This document shows positions 10,637 to 21,239 of a stretch of 64,000 nt of DNA, one piece after another. The DNA is from Eretmocerus hayati. Its lineage: Eukaryota; Arthropoda; Insecta; Hymenoptera; Aphelinidae. The position numbers and the translations under genes were made by a program. The stretch is taken from NCBI GenBank assembly GCA_029851415.1, contig CM056742.1, positions 10,085,736 through 10,149,735 of the forward strand, written 5' to 3'. The notes under the pieces were generated by a model. It was not told where the DNA came from. It did no database searches and saw only the letters and a program-made list of their open reading frames with translations. The stretch's first letter is position 1. Each line of letters opens with the position of its first letter.

Positions 10637-11581
10637 GTACTGAACCTCGGGAGAAAAACTCGGATACTACGTGCTCTGAATCTGTCAAGAAATTCGCTGC
10701 AAAAAAAAATTCGAAAATGCATAAGAAGAATACGCTCACAGGCGTACACTTGGTCGTATGTCCAAAGTGCGGCCGAAAATTCAGAAACGAGTACAACCGG
10801 GACAAGCACTTGAAGTTGGCCACATGTGAAGATCTTCACTCGTGTCATCTATGCTCTAGAACGTTTGATTCACCTAGCGCAGTAAGATTGCACGTCAGAA
10901 CTCACACGGGGGAGAAGCCGTATTCATGTAGAATCTGTAGGAAAACGTTCAGTCAGAAAAGCAACTTGAATACTCATTTGAAAGTGCATACGGGCGAAAA
11001 GCCTTTTTCGTGTTTAATTTGCAACATGAAATTCAATCGTAAGGGAAATCGTGATAAGCACGTGGAAGCTCACTCGTTGGACATACCATTCGGATTAGAA
11101 TCAGAACTGGATCTAGAAATACACTCGAGTGCTCATGCACCGCAAGAAGAACATCGAGATTCTGCGAGCATAGGACTTGGTAGATCTGGCACTGTTAATG
11201 AAAATGGCCAGGCGATCCGATCGCAAAATAATGAACGCGTGAATCCTGGATCTAGTAACCAGCCGGAGACTCATAATGATCAAAAAATATGTAAGCCCTC
11301 ACTAGTTTGCCAATTTTGTAACAAAAAATTTCCTAGCAGTCGTATCTTACTCAGACATGTTGAAAATCGCTTATGCTTGAGAACATTCAATTGCACGGTT
11401 TGCGATATGGTGTTCAAAAATAAAAATAATTTAAAATTACACGAAAACATACATAGGAATGGGAATTCAAATCCCTGCCCAACTTGCGGGAAATGCTACA
11501 ATCGAAGAAATAATAACAAATCTCAGCGCATATGTTTGTGTTCGAAGGCCAGAGACGACTCTTCAGTGAATACGGATACAG
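10637..11581 (+). CDS. Zinc-finger gene A, C2H2 array exon
   Basis: This 945-bp exon, phase 1 at both ends, begins GTEPREKNSDTTCSES and ends NTDTG. It encodes a tandem zinc-finger array: a C2HC finger (CPKCGRKF, then H and C), three standard C2H2 fingers with a TGEKP linker, and then a damaged fifth finger. B and C have a complete CxxC there, but a 21-bp deletion leaves A with DIPFGLESEL and no cysteines. After a linker of about 65 residues come a second C2HC finger (CQFCNKKF), a C2H2 finger (CTVCDMVF) and a degenerate Cys-rich end (CPTCGKCY..CLC). The product is probably a nuclear DNA-binding regulator; its target is unknown. The ATG at 10717 is internal to the exon and need not be the start. 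Confidence 0.85.
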
Positions 11582-12889
11582 GTGGGTGTATTCCATTTAA
11601 TAAATAAGAATATAATGTCTTCGCTCAATTTTGACACTTCACATTTCAACCCGTGAGCTTCATAGCTTGACCTTTCCTAATTTCTTTGATACTAAAGTTT
11701 GGGAGACTTGACATTAAATTTGAATTGATTACTACTATTGGTCCCGCAGGACCTTTCAAGCGCCACAGGTTGTTCATCCAATACCTAGAATCATCCTGGT
11801 TCTCCTAATGAGACCCATTCTTCCTACCAGCATCTTCTTTCTTGTCAAGAATTTCGCGGAAGAATATTTACCAAAATGGAATTCTTGAATTAGATGACAC
11901 CTTACGATTAATGAGAAAAGCTCATGGCACTGTTCGTGTCGAAACCTGCAAGGTCTGCAAATGGATCGTAAGGTGAAACTCCAAAGGCCTTTGAGATGAT
12001 TTCAATTGAATAAACGAGCTCATCATATACATCGTTCTCATTCAGAAAGTATGATTGAGAGCTGAGATACCCTCTCGAGTACTATCATCACAATAGATTT
12101 CTATTCTTCGTGATCGAAATACATGGATTAGGTATTTCATCATTCCGTGGAAGCTCAATGTAACATGTATTAACATTCAAGGTCCAAGTACTGGTCAAAA
12201 TGAAGAGCAACATTATCGAGGATACGAGGACAGTTGTCAAGAATCAGAAACTTCAACCTTGAGTAAGTTAACTTACTCATACTTTTTTAGAATTGCACTG
12301 TGTCATGAAGTTGTCAATAGTCACGATGTCATCGAGATATGTTATATGCGTTAGAAATTCTTTAAAAAATCTGGAGAAGATTGAAAGATTGAACGCTTGG
12401 TCACAATCTAACTCTCCCAATGAACTCGGCTCAAGGAGTGTCCAGCATCCATTTTCTTCGAACGCTAAGGACAAAGTGATTCATTTACGGTGAATTTCGA
12501 ACTACGGTCACCTGAGATTCCGTCATTTTAGTTTTTATTCAAAACTACTCGAAAGTACTTATCTTCAGAGGAATAGTGTAATTAGATACGAGAGTACAGA
12601 AATGAATTTATCATCCGTGGTTCAAACTATGCTTTTATGAGATATTGTGAACTAAAGTCGATAAATTGTGTACAAATTTCCCTTTCCCGCACAGTATTTC
12701 AAAAAGTTTCATGGGGCATTATCATGGGACAATTGTCACAACTTTTATTTGTTACATTTTATACTTATAAAATAAACCTCTATCTCTTACAGTCTTAGTA
12801 GGATAATTAAACGATGGAGATCTTTTTTTCGTGTGGTTCGCACACATCAAATGAAACTATGGATACTTATGAATGCAATTCTTTTGTAG
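11582..12889 (+). other. Last intron of zinc-finger gene A
   Basis: The donor is GTGGGT after CAG, and the acceptor is TTTTGTAG before GACCAGG. I see no gene in the intron. Its counterpart in C is about 3.5 kb and carries a Tc1/mariner-type foldback and a small minus-strand open frame. Confidence 0.6.
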
Positions 12890-13041
12890 GACCAGGTAAT
12901 TCCGGCTCAATCGATGTTCTATCGAGAGTTTTGGAAACTGATCCGGCTGTGGTTGCGTGCAACGCAGAAACCAGAAGACAAATAGATAGCGTAATTGACG
13001 AAATTTGTTCATCTTTCTACAGAAAAAATAGCTCTGAATGA
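12890..13041 (+). CDS. Zinc-finger gene A, terminal exon
   Basis: It enters in phase 1 from the zinc-finger exon (g + ga gives Gly) and reads GPGNSGSIDVLSRV to a TGA stop at 13039-13041, about 50 residues. The segment SIDVLSRVLETDP..RRQIDSVIDEICSSFY looks like two amphipathic helices and is conserved in B and C. It could be an interaction or dimerisation tail. The open frame also continues upstream across the acceptor to 12814, but conservation of TTTTTGTAG and of the phase in all three copies favours splicing. No recognised domain was identified. Confidence 0.7.
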
Positions 13042-13504
13042 AAACCAATGAGGATTTCAGAAAATAAACACATCCTGGGAACAAAAAGAACTGAGAAGAG
13101 GCTCAATTCAATAGTTATGAATCAAACATTCATAAATGCAGCTTCGATGCCATTGCAATGAAATAATCAATACAGCTTATCTCATGATCAAACGGACTTT
13201 CAATCCATAACTGCATGTTTTGGTTTTTAATTTAATACAAATCCCTACGATCCCCAAGATGAAGAACCCAGACACTAGGGAAATGAAGTTCAAAAAATAT
13301 GGGGAAAAACTGATCAGATAAAACGCATCATCACTATCTCTATATTTCCTTTCAGTATCCACAAAATTTCCTCATGCAAATTTCGTTACATATCTGTAGT
13401 GCTGCGACATATGCGCAAATCACACAATCAGGGCAATTTCAGCTACGAAATCGATCGAGCAATTTAAAACAAACTTCTAAAAATTCGCTTCTTCGGGAAC
13501 ATTA

Positions 13505-13726
13505 AGCATATTGACAACCCGAATTGTGAGGGAGGAAATGAAACCTCGTTGCCTGTTTCTTCCATGCCAAGTCAGCGGACATGCTGCTCCACATTTTTCA
13601 TGGTCTTACAGTATAAATATTGTAACATAATGAAAATTGTGGAGCATCATATTAACTGACTTAGCCTGGAAGAAATAGGTGACGAGGTTTCATTTCCTCC
13701 CTCACAATTCGGGTTATCAATATGCT
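13505..13726. mobile_element. Foldback MITE with GAGGGAGGAAATGAAACCTC arms
   Basis: The arms AGCATATTGA.AACCCGAATTG and their complement meet around a short AT-rich centre, so almost the whole 222 bp can fold. The arms extend through GAGGGAGGAAATGAAACCTC. The B copy is at 36505-36727 with small changes. It lies just downstream of the zinc-finger gene. No clear target duplication was seen. Confidence 0.7.
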
Positions 13727-13845
13727 CAACGGTACCATTAAAAGTTAATTCTCAAAATTTTTTTTTAATCATTCTATTTTCTTATTTTGTTTACACCTAA
13801 TCGATTCGAATAGAAGATGAATAATGGATATTGATATCAACCAGG

Positions 13846-14010
13846 CACGGTGTTCTTAAAATACGTTTATATTCCGCTGATCTCCACCAACGGGATTCTG
13901 TAGGATATGTTTCCAGGGCCATTGGAGTTCATTTTCTGATAATAATCAAAATCGGCGCTTGGGCCGTTTTTTTTTGAAAGTCCGAAAAACGTATTTCTCA
14001 TATCTTCTCT
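13846..14010. mobile_element. Truncated relative of the CACGGTG foldback
   Basis: It begins CACGGTGTTCTT and then follows the left arm of the 1007-bp foldback at 54577: the CACCAACGGGATT segment, the CATTTTCTGATAA segment, and TTGGGCCGTTTTT. It is one-armed and diverged, so it is an old truncated copy. The B counterpart starts near 36847, where the first base of the repeat has mutated. Confidence 0.6.
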
Positions 14011-14458
14011 TCACTCTTTTGTCCTCAAATTATTATACAGATCAGGGAAGTAATTTCAAAGTCCGTTGATAACTCGGCTTGCTTCACTGACTGGAATCCA
14101 ACGCATTCGTAGCTGGCGCGTTGAGATCGTCAACTTTGTGTAGTTTAGAAAGAAGTAATCACGCATTCAAAAAAAAATTTAGCTATTCTTGTGAAAGATG
14201 AAGGTTAATGGAAAACTTGGATGAGATGCGCCTGTTTCTCTTAGACTATTTCTGACCATAGTAGTCATGGATATGCCCCACACAAATTAAATCATGGCAG
14301 AAAAGCTCGTTTATCATCTAGTTTCGAAACTCGAGTAGTACAGGAAACGTATTTGGATCATGTGAATGAGCTAATCACAAAACTCAATTACACGCAGTCC
14401 CGATGAGCCAATCTCATCAGAGCCAAAACATCGCTCTAAGCCAAAACATCGCTCTAAA

Positions 14459-16021
14459 GTATTTTTCGGACAAGATAAGAATTATCAGGATTCAATTAGG
14501 ATAAAGATGAAATGAGTTTGTTCGACCTTACACTTGGGACTTGGGATGTATTTGTAAGATATTTCGGAAATTTAGCAAGGGCTGTCTCACCCATCATTTG
14601 TCAAATCCAATACTTGAACTGGGAGCATAAATGGAAGGGAGTCAGTTGTTTGAAAAGTCACTTGTGTGGCCTCCTGTTCAGAGCTAGGCATTGTGCATTA
14701 AATTATTTGAAAGATTTATTCAAAAAACGAATAAAGTTAACCCCGATGTCTAGTATTTTGCATCAAGAAGGATCAATATTGCTCAATCTTTCACGATTAT
14801 TTGATCTCCCGTTCGAAGAGCATGAAATTCAAACTAAATAATCATTTCTACACAGGAACACGAATGAATTTCAGTTAATTTCACGAGTACTCTGCACTTT
14901 CCTGGTGACAAAGCAGCAGATGCCTGCAAAACATTTATAACACCCTATTTGATGAGGTAGTAACGAATTTTTCTAATTGAGAAGATTGTTGGCCTATCAG
15001 GGGGAGGAAAATAATCTTAAGCTAACAATTTCTCATTGATATAAGTTTCGCCGATGTAGTGGAAAGGTTGGAACAGTGTGGATCAAACACTGAGGATAAG
15101 TATATGAGACTTTAGACTCTTGCATTCGAGTCAGGAACTTTCGAAATCCAAGAAATTGTATTAACTTACAACATCTTAATTTGAGAGTTGGCCTCAATAG
15201 CACTTTGGCCCATTGCACGTTTCAGTCTTCAATTGTGAAATTAGGGGGAGGATCGCTGCATCCGCGATATGACGATCCATGCGTGAATGATGATGTATGG
15301 CTGCGAACAAAGGACACCTCCTCAAATGCGTGGAAGATTTTCGATCACGGTTTGCAAGCAAAGCAGTCCGTTTGCTCTGCGCATGAGCAAAGCTGTTGAT
15401 GGCCTTTGTGTTATTTTTGAATCAGATATGAAAGCAGTGACAAACAATCACGAGAATGAGAAACAGAAATGAAGATTATCCTCACGTAAAAGCTCGTACG
15501 ATTCCTACAAATTCTGGTCGAGGCACTTAAGGTAATATTAGTGGTAATCGAATGGTTGTTCAGAAAATTACGAAAGTCGGCACAGTTTTAGATCAGGTTC
15601 TCATCGTGCTTCGGTTGGAATTTCAGAAGCCTTCAGAACCGTGGGAAAGGTTGTGAGCATTTTCGTAGAAGCCGTTTGATACGGCGTCTTATGGATAATC
15701 TCGTGAACAATGATACCTGACGAAGATTTTCATGAAAATGGATACACAGGAAGGAGAATGCACAAAAACACTTAGCAACGATCACATGGATGATTCAGAG
15801 CCTGTGAACAGAGAACTAAGGAAAAATGTAGCTTTTTGGGCCGTTTGGGTGTTTGGTTGACGTCCGATGCATGCATTCAGTATACCTGCATCGCGGGCGG
15901 AAGGGAGTTAGCGCGGGTATATTCCTCATTTGATTCATCTAGTACCGCTGATACTGCCTCAACGAAAACGTACCGTTCGTTCAGAGCTAGGGGGCAATAG
16001 ACGCAATTCCTGGATGCGAGG
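14459..16021. other. Start of the A-B spacer, no supported gene
   Basis: This is single-copy relative to A and B. An open frame at 14512-14841 (109 residues, starting MSLFDLTLGTWDVF) has no recognisable domain, no paralogue in the window and no clear splice partners. I leave it unassigned. The rest shows no gene. Confidence 0.4.
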
Positions 16022-16049
16022 AACAAAACTAACAGATCGAGTGGAACAA

Positions 16050-16262
16050 ACACCCCCAGCATCCGTGTGTGTGTTTTCACCACCTCGTCTGCCTCAGTGC
16101 GTATGAGCCCTGAGTGGCATCTTGGACCACTTTAGGGCTTCCGCTTTTTTGCAAACCTCCTTGTATCTCGCAATTTTCCTCTACTCTGTGTTCCTCCCTT
16201 CTTTCTTCTGGGACTATAACCTTCGGGTTGGCGCCCTCCGGGGAGGGGTTATAACAAAACTA
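16050..16262 (+). repeat. Direct repeat R1 (about 205 bp)
   Basis: It shares with R2 at 16654-16865 the segments TGCGTATGAGCCCTGAGTGG, TTCCTCCCTTCTTTCTTCT and GGACTATAACCTTCGGGTT, at roughly 90% identity by eye. The segment ACAAAACTAACAGATC is repeated on both sides of R1 (16023-16038 and 16255-16270). R1 is followed by an A-rich stretch at 16291-16316. It may be a remnant of an LTR or of a retroposon 3' end; I cannot decide. Confidence 0.6.
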
Positions 16263-16653
16263 ACAGATCAAGTGGTGACAGCTACCGCCAAAAAATAAAA
16301 AAAAAGAAAAAGAACAGGCGTGAAGATAAAGCTCTTGATACTGACAGGAAGATGTATTCCAAAAAAGGAGGGAGAAAATCTGAGCCTCGCTAACTCAAGT
16401 GTGGGAGCAGCATTGATGAGAAATCTGTGGGGTTTCTGTGTATGCCACAAGGTGGCTACCTGTTCCGCACCTCCCTCGCAAGCGCTCAGAAACGTGCACA
16501 CCCATAAATAAGGAACTTCTCTACCTCTGGATTCCGCCCCGCAAGGGAGATCATCGGATCTTGGGAGAGTAACGACTCCCCGGCCCCAGTCCTCTGGAAA
16601 GAGAGATCTCAGTATCTCGGGAGCACACGACAACTCCCACGCCCCCAGTTTTG

Positions 16654-16865
16654 ACCCCCCAGCACCCGTGTGTGTGCTCTCACCACCTCGTCCGCCTCAG
16701 TGCGTATGAGCCCTGAGTGGCATCTTGGACCACTTTCGAGCTTCCGCTTCTTCGCGAACCCCCTTGTATCTTGCATTTTTCCTTTATTCTGTGTTCCTCC
16801 CTTCTTTCTTCTAGGACTATAACCTTCGGGTTAGCGCCCTCCGATGAGGGGTTTTAGTCGATAGG
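16654..16865 (+). repeat. Direct repeat R2 (about 205 bp)
   Basis: Second copy of R1, 604 bp downstream in the same orientation. It runs from CCCAGCACCCGTGTGTGTG to GGTTAGCGCCCTCCGATGAG. It is followed immediately by the segment that holds the hammerhead-like core and the tRNA-Trp primer-binding site. Confidence 0.6.
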
Positions 16866-16982
16866 TGCCCGAATTTTCTCGGGTAAATCCAACACTACCC
16901 ACACTTTTGTGGGTGTCTATGAAGATTTTCCTTCCCGGCCTACCAAAAAAAACCTCTGCATTCCGCGTCAAGGGTAACCATC

Positions 16983-17055
16983 TGCATCCTCAGCCCTGCT
17001 GATGAGTCCGTGTAACAATGTACATACTCAGTTGCAGGCGGCGGATGAAATGCAT
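16983..17055 (+). ncRNA. Hammerhead-ribozyme-like core
   Basis: The conserved core CTGATGA is at 16999-17005 and GAAA at 17047-17050. Between them GTCCG (17006-17010) pairs with CGGAT (17042-17046), and TGTAAC pairs with GTTGCA beyond a 5-nt bulge, giving an extended stem II. Stem III is TGCAT (16983-16987) with the last A of GAAA plus TGCA (17050-17054), which puts the expected cleavage base at C16988. Stem I, which would form from 16989-16998, is poor: only the first pair is good. The motif may be a decayed or non-functional ribozyme. Confidence 0.3.
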
Positions 17056-17108
17056 TCAGAGCCTTCCGCTCATTTAACCTAGCGATGGTACATCAAATAG
17101 CCCCATAT

Positions 17109-17126
17109 TGGTGACCCCGAGGTGAT
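17109..17126 (+). other. Primer-binding site matching tRNA-Trp (LTR retrotransposon remnant)
   Basis: TGGTGACCCCGAGGTGAT matches 17 of 18 bases of the complement of the 3' end of insect tRNA-Trp including CCA. That is the primer used by CsRn1-type Ty3/gypsy elements. CCCCA ends four bases upstream, as expected for an LTR end. No gag or pol coding sequence follows, so only the LTR-PBS junction appears to survive. Confidence 0.5.
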
Positions 17127-17179
17127 ATGATGCTGCATCAATATTTCTTTCAAATACGGTATCCGCTCACGTAACTGGG

Positions 17180-18580
17180 GGGTGTGAGTGATCACCCAAC
17201 TAGACATGTATCTTGTCAAGATTTACACATCAGTCGTGGACGGTATTGTATGCATCCCAACGTTCCAGGCATGATACGTGCAGGGGGAATCAAAAGTGGA
17301 TGCTTTTCGAATGTCCAAATTTCCTGTTATTGTTCGTGGTTGCTAGGGGGGGGGAGGCTTGTGTTGATTTACAGCGAGAAGAGTTTGATATGTTTATCAC
17401 AATTTCAAAATATATTTTTATAAGTATCGCACATAAAACATTTTATAATCGGAATTCAAGCATGAACCATAATTTACATTCGATTGTGACTCTGCTTGAA
17501 GAGCGAGGCGAGAAAAAACCAAGTTTTTGGAGCATAGTTCATCCTAAATAAGTTGACTATTGCTCTCATAGCCATACTCTCACTACCATGAAAGTGTTTC
17601 TCTGAGATCTTCTTTCTTCTTCCTCTTGGAGCTAATCTTTGTCCAAAGGAAATGAAATCTTTCGGCCATCTTTGATTTCCATCCACGGCGATCGGGAGAA
17701 TGAAAGGCGACGTCCATGTGCAAGCTGGTGAAGAAGTACTTTAACCTCTTCTGACCGGCACGTATTTCCCAACTATTGAAACATTTCTATTTTGGTGAAG
17801 TTAAGTCGAAGGGGTGCCGAAAAGTGTTGTCAGTAACAGAGATATGACAGGACAAACACTGTGATAGAGTTTCTGTTACGTCTACTGTGGATTTAGGTCG
17901 AGGAGGAATGAAAATATCAACGATGGATTCTCAAGACCACTGATTTTCGTCTTAAGTCCATGCGCGCTGATTTCTTGTGATGCAGGGAAATTAATCAAGA
18001 ATATGATTTTTACAGAACAGACAAAAATCAAATTTCTTGAAAAAGCCTAACTTGATTTTTAATACTTGGGAATGAGATATGAGGTTCAGTCTGAAAATTC
18101 GTCATACATTTTTGAGGCAAGAGGATTGTTCAACACTTGTTCATAATCATGTTTTCTTAACACAAGTATACTGCGTGAGCCTGGTGTACACGTATGTGGA
18201 CAGAGTTCACATGTACGGCAATTCCATATGCTTTTACTTTTAGGTTTTTGGCGTGGAAACAATGCGACATTCATCAGTTTGGACCAAAGGAAGGGATCGC
18301 ACAAGAATTTTCAGCGAATCTTCGAAACTCAGCTCACAGAGCCGATTCAAACGTATGTCCACATATGTGTACAGCGGCCAGAAGAGGTTAAATTGGCTTT
18401 CGATTCTTCTGCCTCACCTTTTCGCAAACGATACGTTCCTTCCATGTTGAGAAAAGAAATGAAAACCTTTTCGTTAACGAAGAGAGGCGTTTTTCGTTTT
18501 CGAGAACAAATTTGAGCGAGCAAATCGAATAATCACCTGATCTAAATTTTAGTTTTGCACGACTCTAGACAATCTCCACA
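17180..18580. other. Spacer DNA, no supported gene
   Basis: Overlapping open frames at 17213-17551 and 18228-18515 show no recognisable domain and no splice support. A G-rich run lies near 17344-17354. Nothing else was identified. Confidence 0.4.
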
Positions 18581-18586
18581 GATTTT

Positions 18587-19315
18587 TTAATGTTTGTCGA
18601 TTGAATTCATTATATACCCTGCCAAATCATACAAGACATCCATTTCTGATCTAGATATGACTAGTTCTTGACTCACAGGATCATTGGACGGGGTTGGAAG
18701 CTCAGCCTTTCTTGCAACTGATTTCTTTACCGAGTGTCTGATGTAACCGTCTAACTCTTTGCATTGGTCATAGTCATAGTTACTGTTTGGCATTTGAACA
18801 GTGTATTGTGATACAGTTATCAATTCAAGGTCATTCTTCAGTTGAACACTGGCGGGCAATGGATGTTTTTCTCTCACTGATGAAAAAATACTTTCAACAT
18901 CATTCATGATACGAGAACCCCAAAAAAATTCAAAGCCCTGACTGTCTTCCAAAAGATCTGCTGACAGTTCCAAAACAGTAGTGGTGGTCATCACAAGGGC
19001 AGTTTGAATTGGCTCGTAGCCATCGGAGCCTATAACCATTGTAGAAAATGGTTTCCACGGCTTCTATCAGAAATCCACGAATTTCGCGATAAAGATTAAT
19101 ATTGATATAAAAGAAGGGAAGTTTGGGATCCCCACTCGTCACATCCTTGAAACATTGGACAACATATTCGATAAACCATGCAGTTGTAAAAACTGAATCA
19201 TGAATACTATCATTTGATAGAAACATTATTGCATTAGTTACGGCAGGATGAAGGACGCTTATCGAGTTTCCAACTTTCATCTTACGAAAGCGATCGTTGT
19301 TATTCAACATCTTTT
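18587..19315 (-). pseudogene. P-element-like (THAP9-type) transposase, C-terminal relic
   Basis: Two overlapping minus-strand frames form one decayed coding region. The upstream part (19310 to about 19050) contains MKVGNSISVLHPAV and TTAWFIEYVVQCFKDVTSGDP. The downstream part (19039-18587) contains PIQTALVMTTTTVLEL, then ESIFSSVREKHPLPASVQLK and ITVSQYT, and ends with LYDLAGYIM. These blocks occur in this order in P-element/THAP9-type transposases: the end of the catalytic region, then the 'N.FS.IR....P....Q' C-terminal block. A frameshift near 19040 joins the parts, and an in-frame stop lies just upstream of 19310. There is no THAP domain and no intact terminus, so it is a dead fragment. Confidence 0.7.
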
Positions 19316-19934
19316 TTTCAATTTAGGAGCCTATTTCAATTCCTTGTCCTCGTCTGCCAAGGCTACTCCATCCATGTGAGGGACCAAAACTTGATTCGAT
19401 GTTAATACGTATTTTTCAACAAATTTTTTTGGTATGGCTATGGACTTATTTAGCAATGCAGTTTCAGAGTTTAGTAAGTACGAGGACCGTCAGCTGGAAA
19501 ATACAATTTTCGGTTTGGATTGCACGGATGAGGGCATGGATTGATGATAAGATTCCTGCTGACTCCAACGCCATATGCTCTCATCATGGCTTCATTAAAA
19601 TTTCCCTCATCAGAAGATATGGGCAATTCAACTCAAATTGTCCACACTTGTGATTGATCTCGTCCCAGCTTTTGAGCACAGATTCTTGCTCTAGCTAGTC
19701 CACAAGTAGTCTACTCGAGCGCCAAAAAATCAGGGTCGCCAACCACGGAGAATTACTTATAAAAAGCTCATTCTAAGTGTCGCCATCTTTACTTAGAATA
19801 AGCTACTAGTATCAGCCTGCCCCAACACTCAAGAGAGTTCCACATCATCTTCAGGACGTTCACAAGTGAGTAAGTGACTGCTTGAGTTGAGGCGTGTTTG
19901 GACGTGGGAATCATCGAGAGCTGCTTTACACATA

Positions 19935-20110
19935 TATGTACGGAAGCATGTAGAGACCTGAAATCCCGCCAGGTGGCGGAGTTACGGGCAGCATGTTTTG
20001 CACTTTTCCACGCCCGCTTCCGGCGCAGAATCGCGTTTCACGTCTCCGCTCCCGCCGAAAGCGGTGAAACAGAACCGTTGTCGCCACCACCACGCGCGGC
20101 CACTCGAGGT
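19935..20110. repeat. Inverted, diverged copy of the GC-rich repeat at 185-360
   Basis: Read on the minus strand it follows 185-360 from CTTTCGGCGGGAGCGGAGA to AGGTCTCTACA. It sits in the spacer, outside the duplicated units. Just upstream on the plus strand is a TATA-like TTATAAAAAG near 19757. Confidence 0.5.
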
Positions 20111-21235
20111 GGACTTTGTTCTCATGGAAAAAATCGTTTAAACTAGTTACCTATCAAGTTAACATTTTATTTTCCAATATGGTCCTGAAGAGTGAAGGTA
20201 CGTTTCTGATCCTGGTACCAGATGGGATGGAAAAATCAGGGCATTGGTGGACAGGGATTGAAATTGAAATGAATTATGGCTCCGAATTGTATGTACTGTG
20301 CCCAGCATCATCGACTTGTTGACACCCCTGGTGCATGTGAATGTGATATTTCATCTTGGCTAGGCCTGGGAGATTCGCCTAGACTAGAGTGAGTCAGTTA
20401 CTTCCGGTCTCATTGTGCTTTGTCACGTTCAACTTCACAAAGGACGTTTTACTATTCTCCTTCCAACCAAAAAACGATCATAATGTTGGAGTATATAGTG
20501 GTACAACACGTTAACAAAGACCCCGAAGCTCGCTCAAAAGCTTCAAAAGTGAAGAACTGAAATACATGACATGACTTATAGTTTAAGTGAGTCAAGCCGA
20601 GATACGTAATCCTTTATCTGATCAAATTCCATTACAATAGTCATGATTATCTTTTTGTATGACCTCAGGTATAGATCACAGTGAAAATTGCCCGTCAAAA
20701 TCTCACGAATATTGTAAAAATATATCATTTTGAGCAAAAACTCGTGGGATGAACTCGAAACGAGAGCTCAAAATTGAGCTCGAGTAAACTATCATTCACT
20801 TGCCCTGGCTCGAGGATAAATTCGTCCAACATCTTCATGCGACACTTACTACAATCTCATCAATAGCCAAAGACTATGTGTACACAGCTTGTTGTCGATT
20901 TGTAAATGATTCCGAGGCATCACTAGATCCGTAAGCTGCGCGCAAGTGACACACTGTCATTCGGAGACATAGAAGATAATGTAGATCCGATTACAACTGA
21001 AATTCAATGGAACATTTCCTGTTATAATCATAAAGTGAAGGTCATGATTTTCTCAGTATCTTTACGATTATCTTACCTTATTCGCAGAGTGAAACTATAC
21101 GTGTCCAATGATAACATCGATCCAAGTAGAGAATGAGAGCGTATCTTCATAAGCTGGCAAATATTCACAGGTCTGAGCAGATTTCTAGTGGGCTCCGTCG
21201 ATTGCTTTCGTCACCTTTAAGAACAAAGCGTGAGC
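20111..21235. other. Spacer DNA, no supported gene
   Basis: No coding region, RNA gene or clear repeat was recognised. Open frames are short and without conserved motifs. Confidence 0.4.
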
Positions 21236-21239
21236 TTCT

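Larger units (their letters stand above)
1..14458 (+). repeat. Segmental duplication unit A (zinc-finger locus)
   Basis: Nearly the whole stretch recurs in the same orientation at about 22886-37443. The offset starts near 22885 and drifts to about 23000 through small indels. Similarity stops abruptly after the sequence GCTCTAAA near 14458, where A continues into unrelated sequence. The left edge coincides with the window start, so A may extend further left. Differences from B include a doubled 18-bp AGCCAAAACATCGCTCTA segment near 14421-14456, a 21-bp deletion in the zinc-finger exon, absence of an insertion of about 200 bp found in B at about 29790-29985, and scattered substitutions. It contains one zinc-finger gene on the plus strand. 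Confidence 0.93.

Noticed and set aside
10717..10719. ATG as the start of zinc-finger gene A
   Set aside because: B has GTG at this position, and the frame extends upstream to a conserved splice acceptor in phase with the acidic exon.
12814..12889. Separate small gene starting at 12814
   Set aside because: The TTTTGTAG acceptor and phase 1 are conserved in A, B and C, so the conserved part fits better as a terminal exon of the zinc-finger gene.
13177..13362. 61-residue minus-strand frame with a hydrophobic segment
   Set aside because: The C counterpart does not keep the frame, so conservation in A and B is only due to recent duplication.
16268..16633. 121-residue minus-strand frame
   Set aside because: It lies between two direct repeats and includes translation of an A-rich tract; no domain or splice support.
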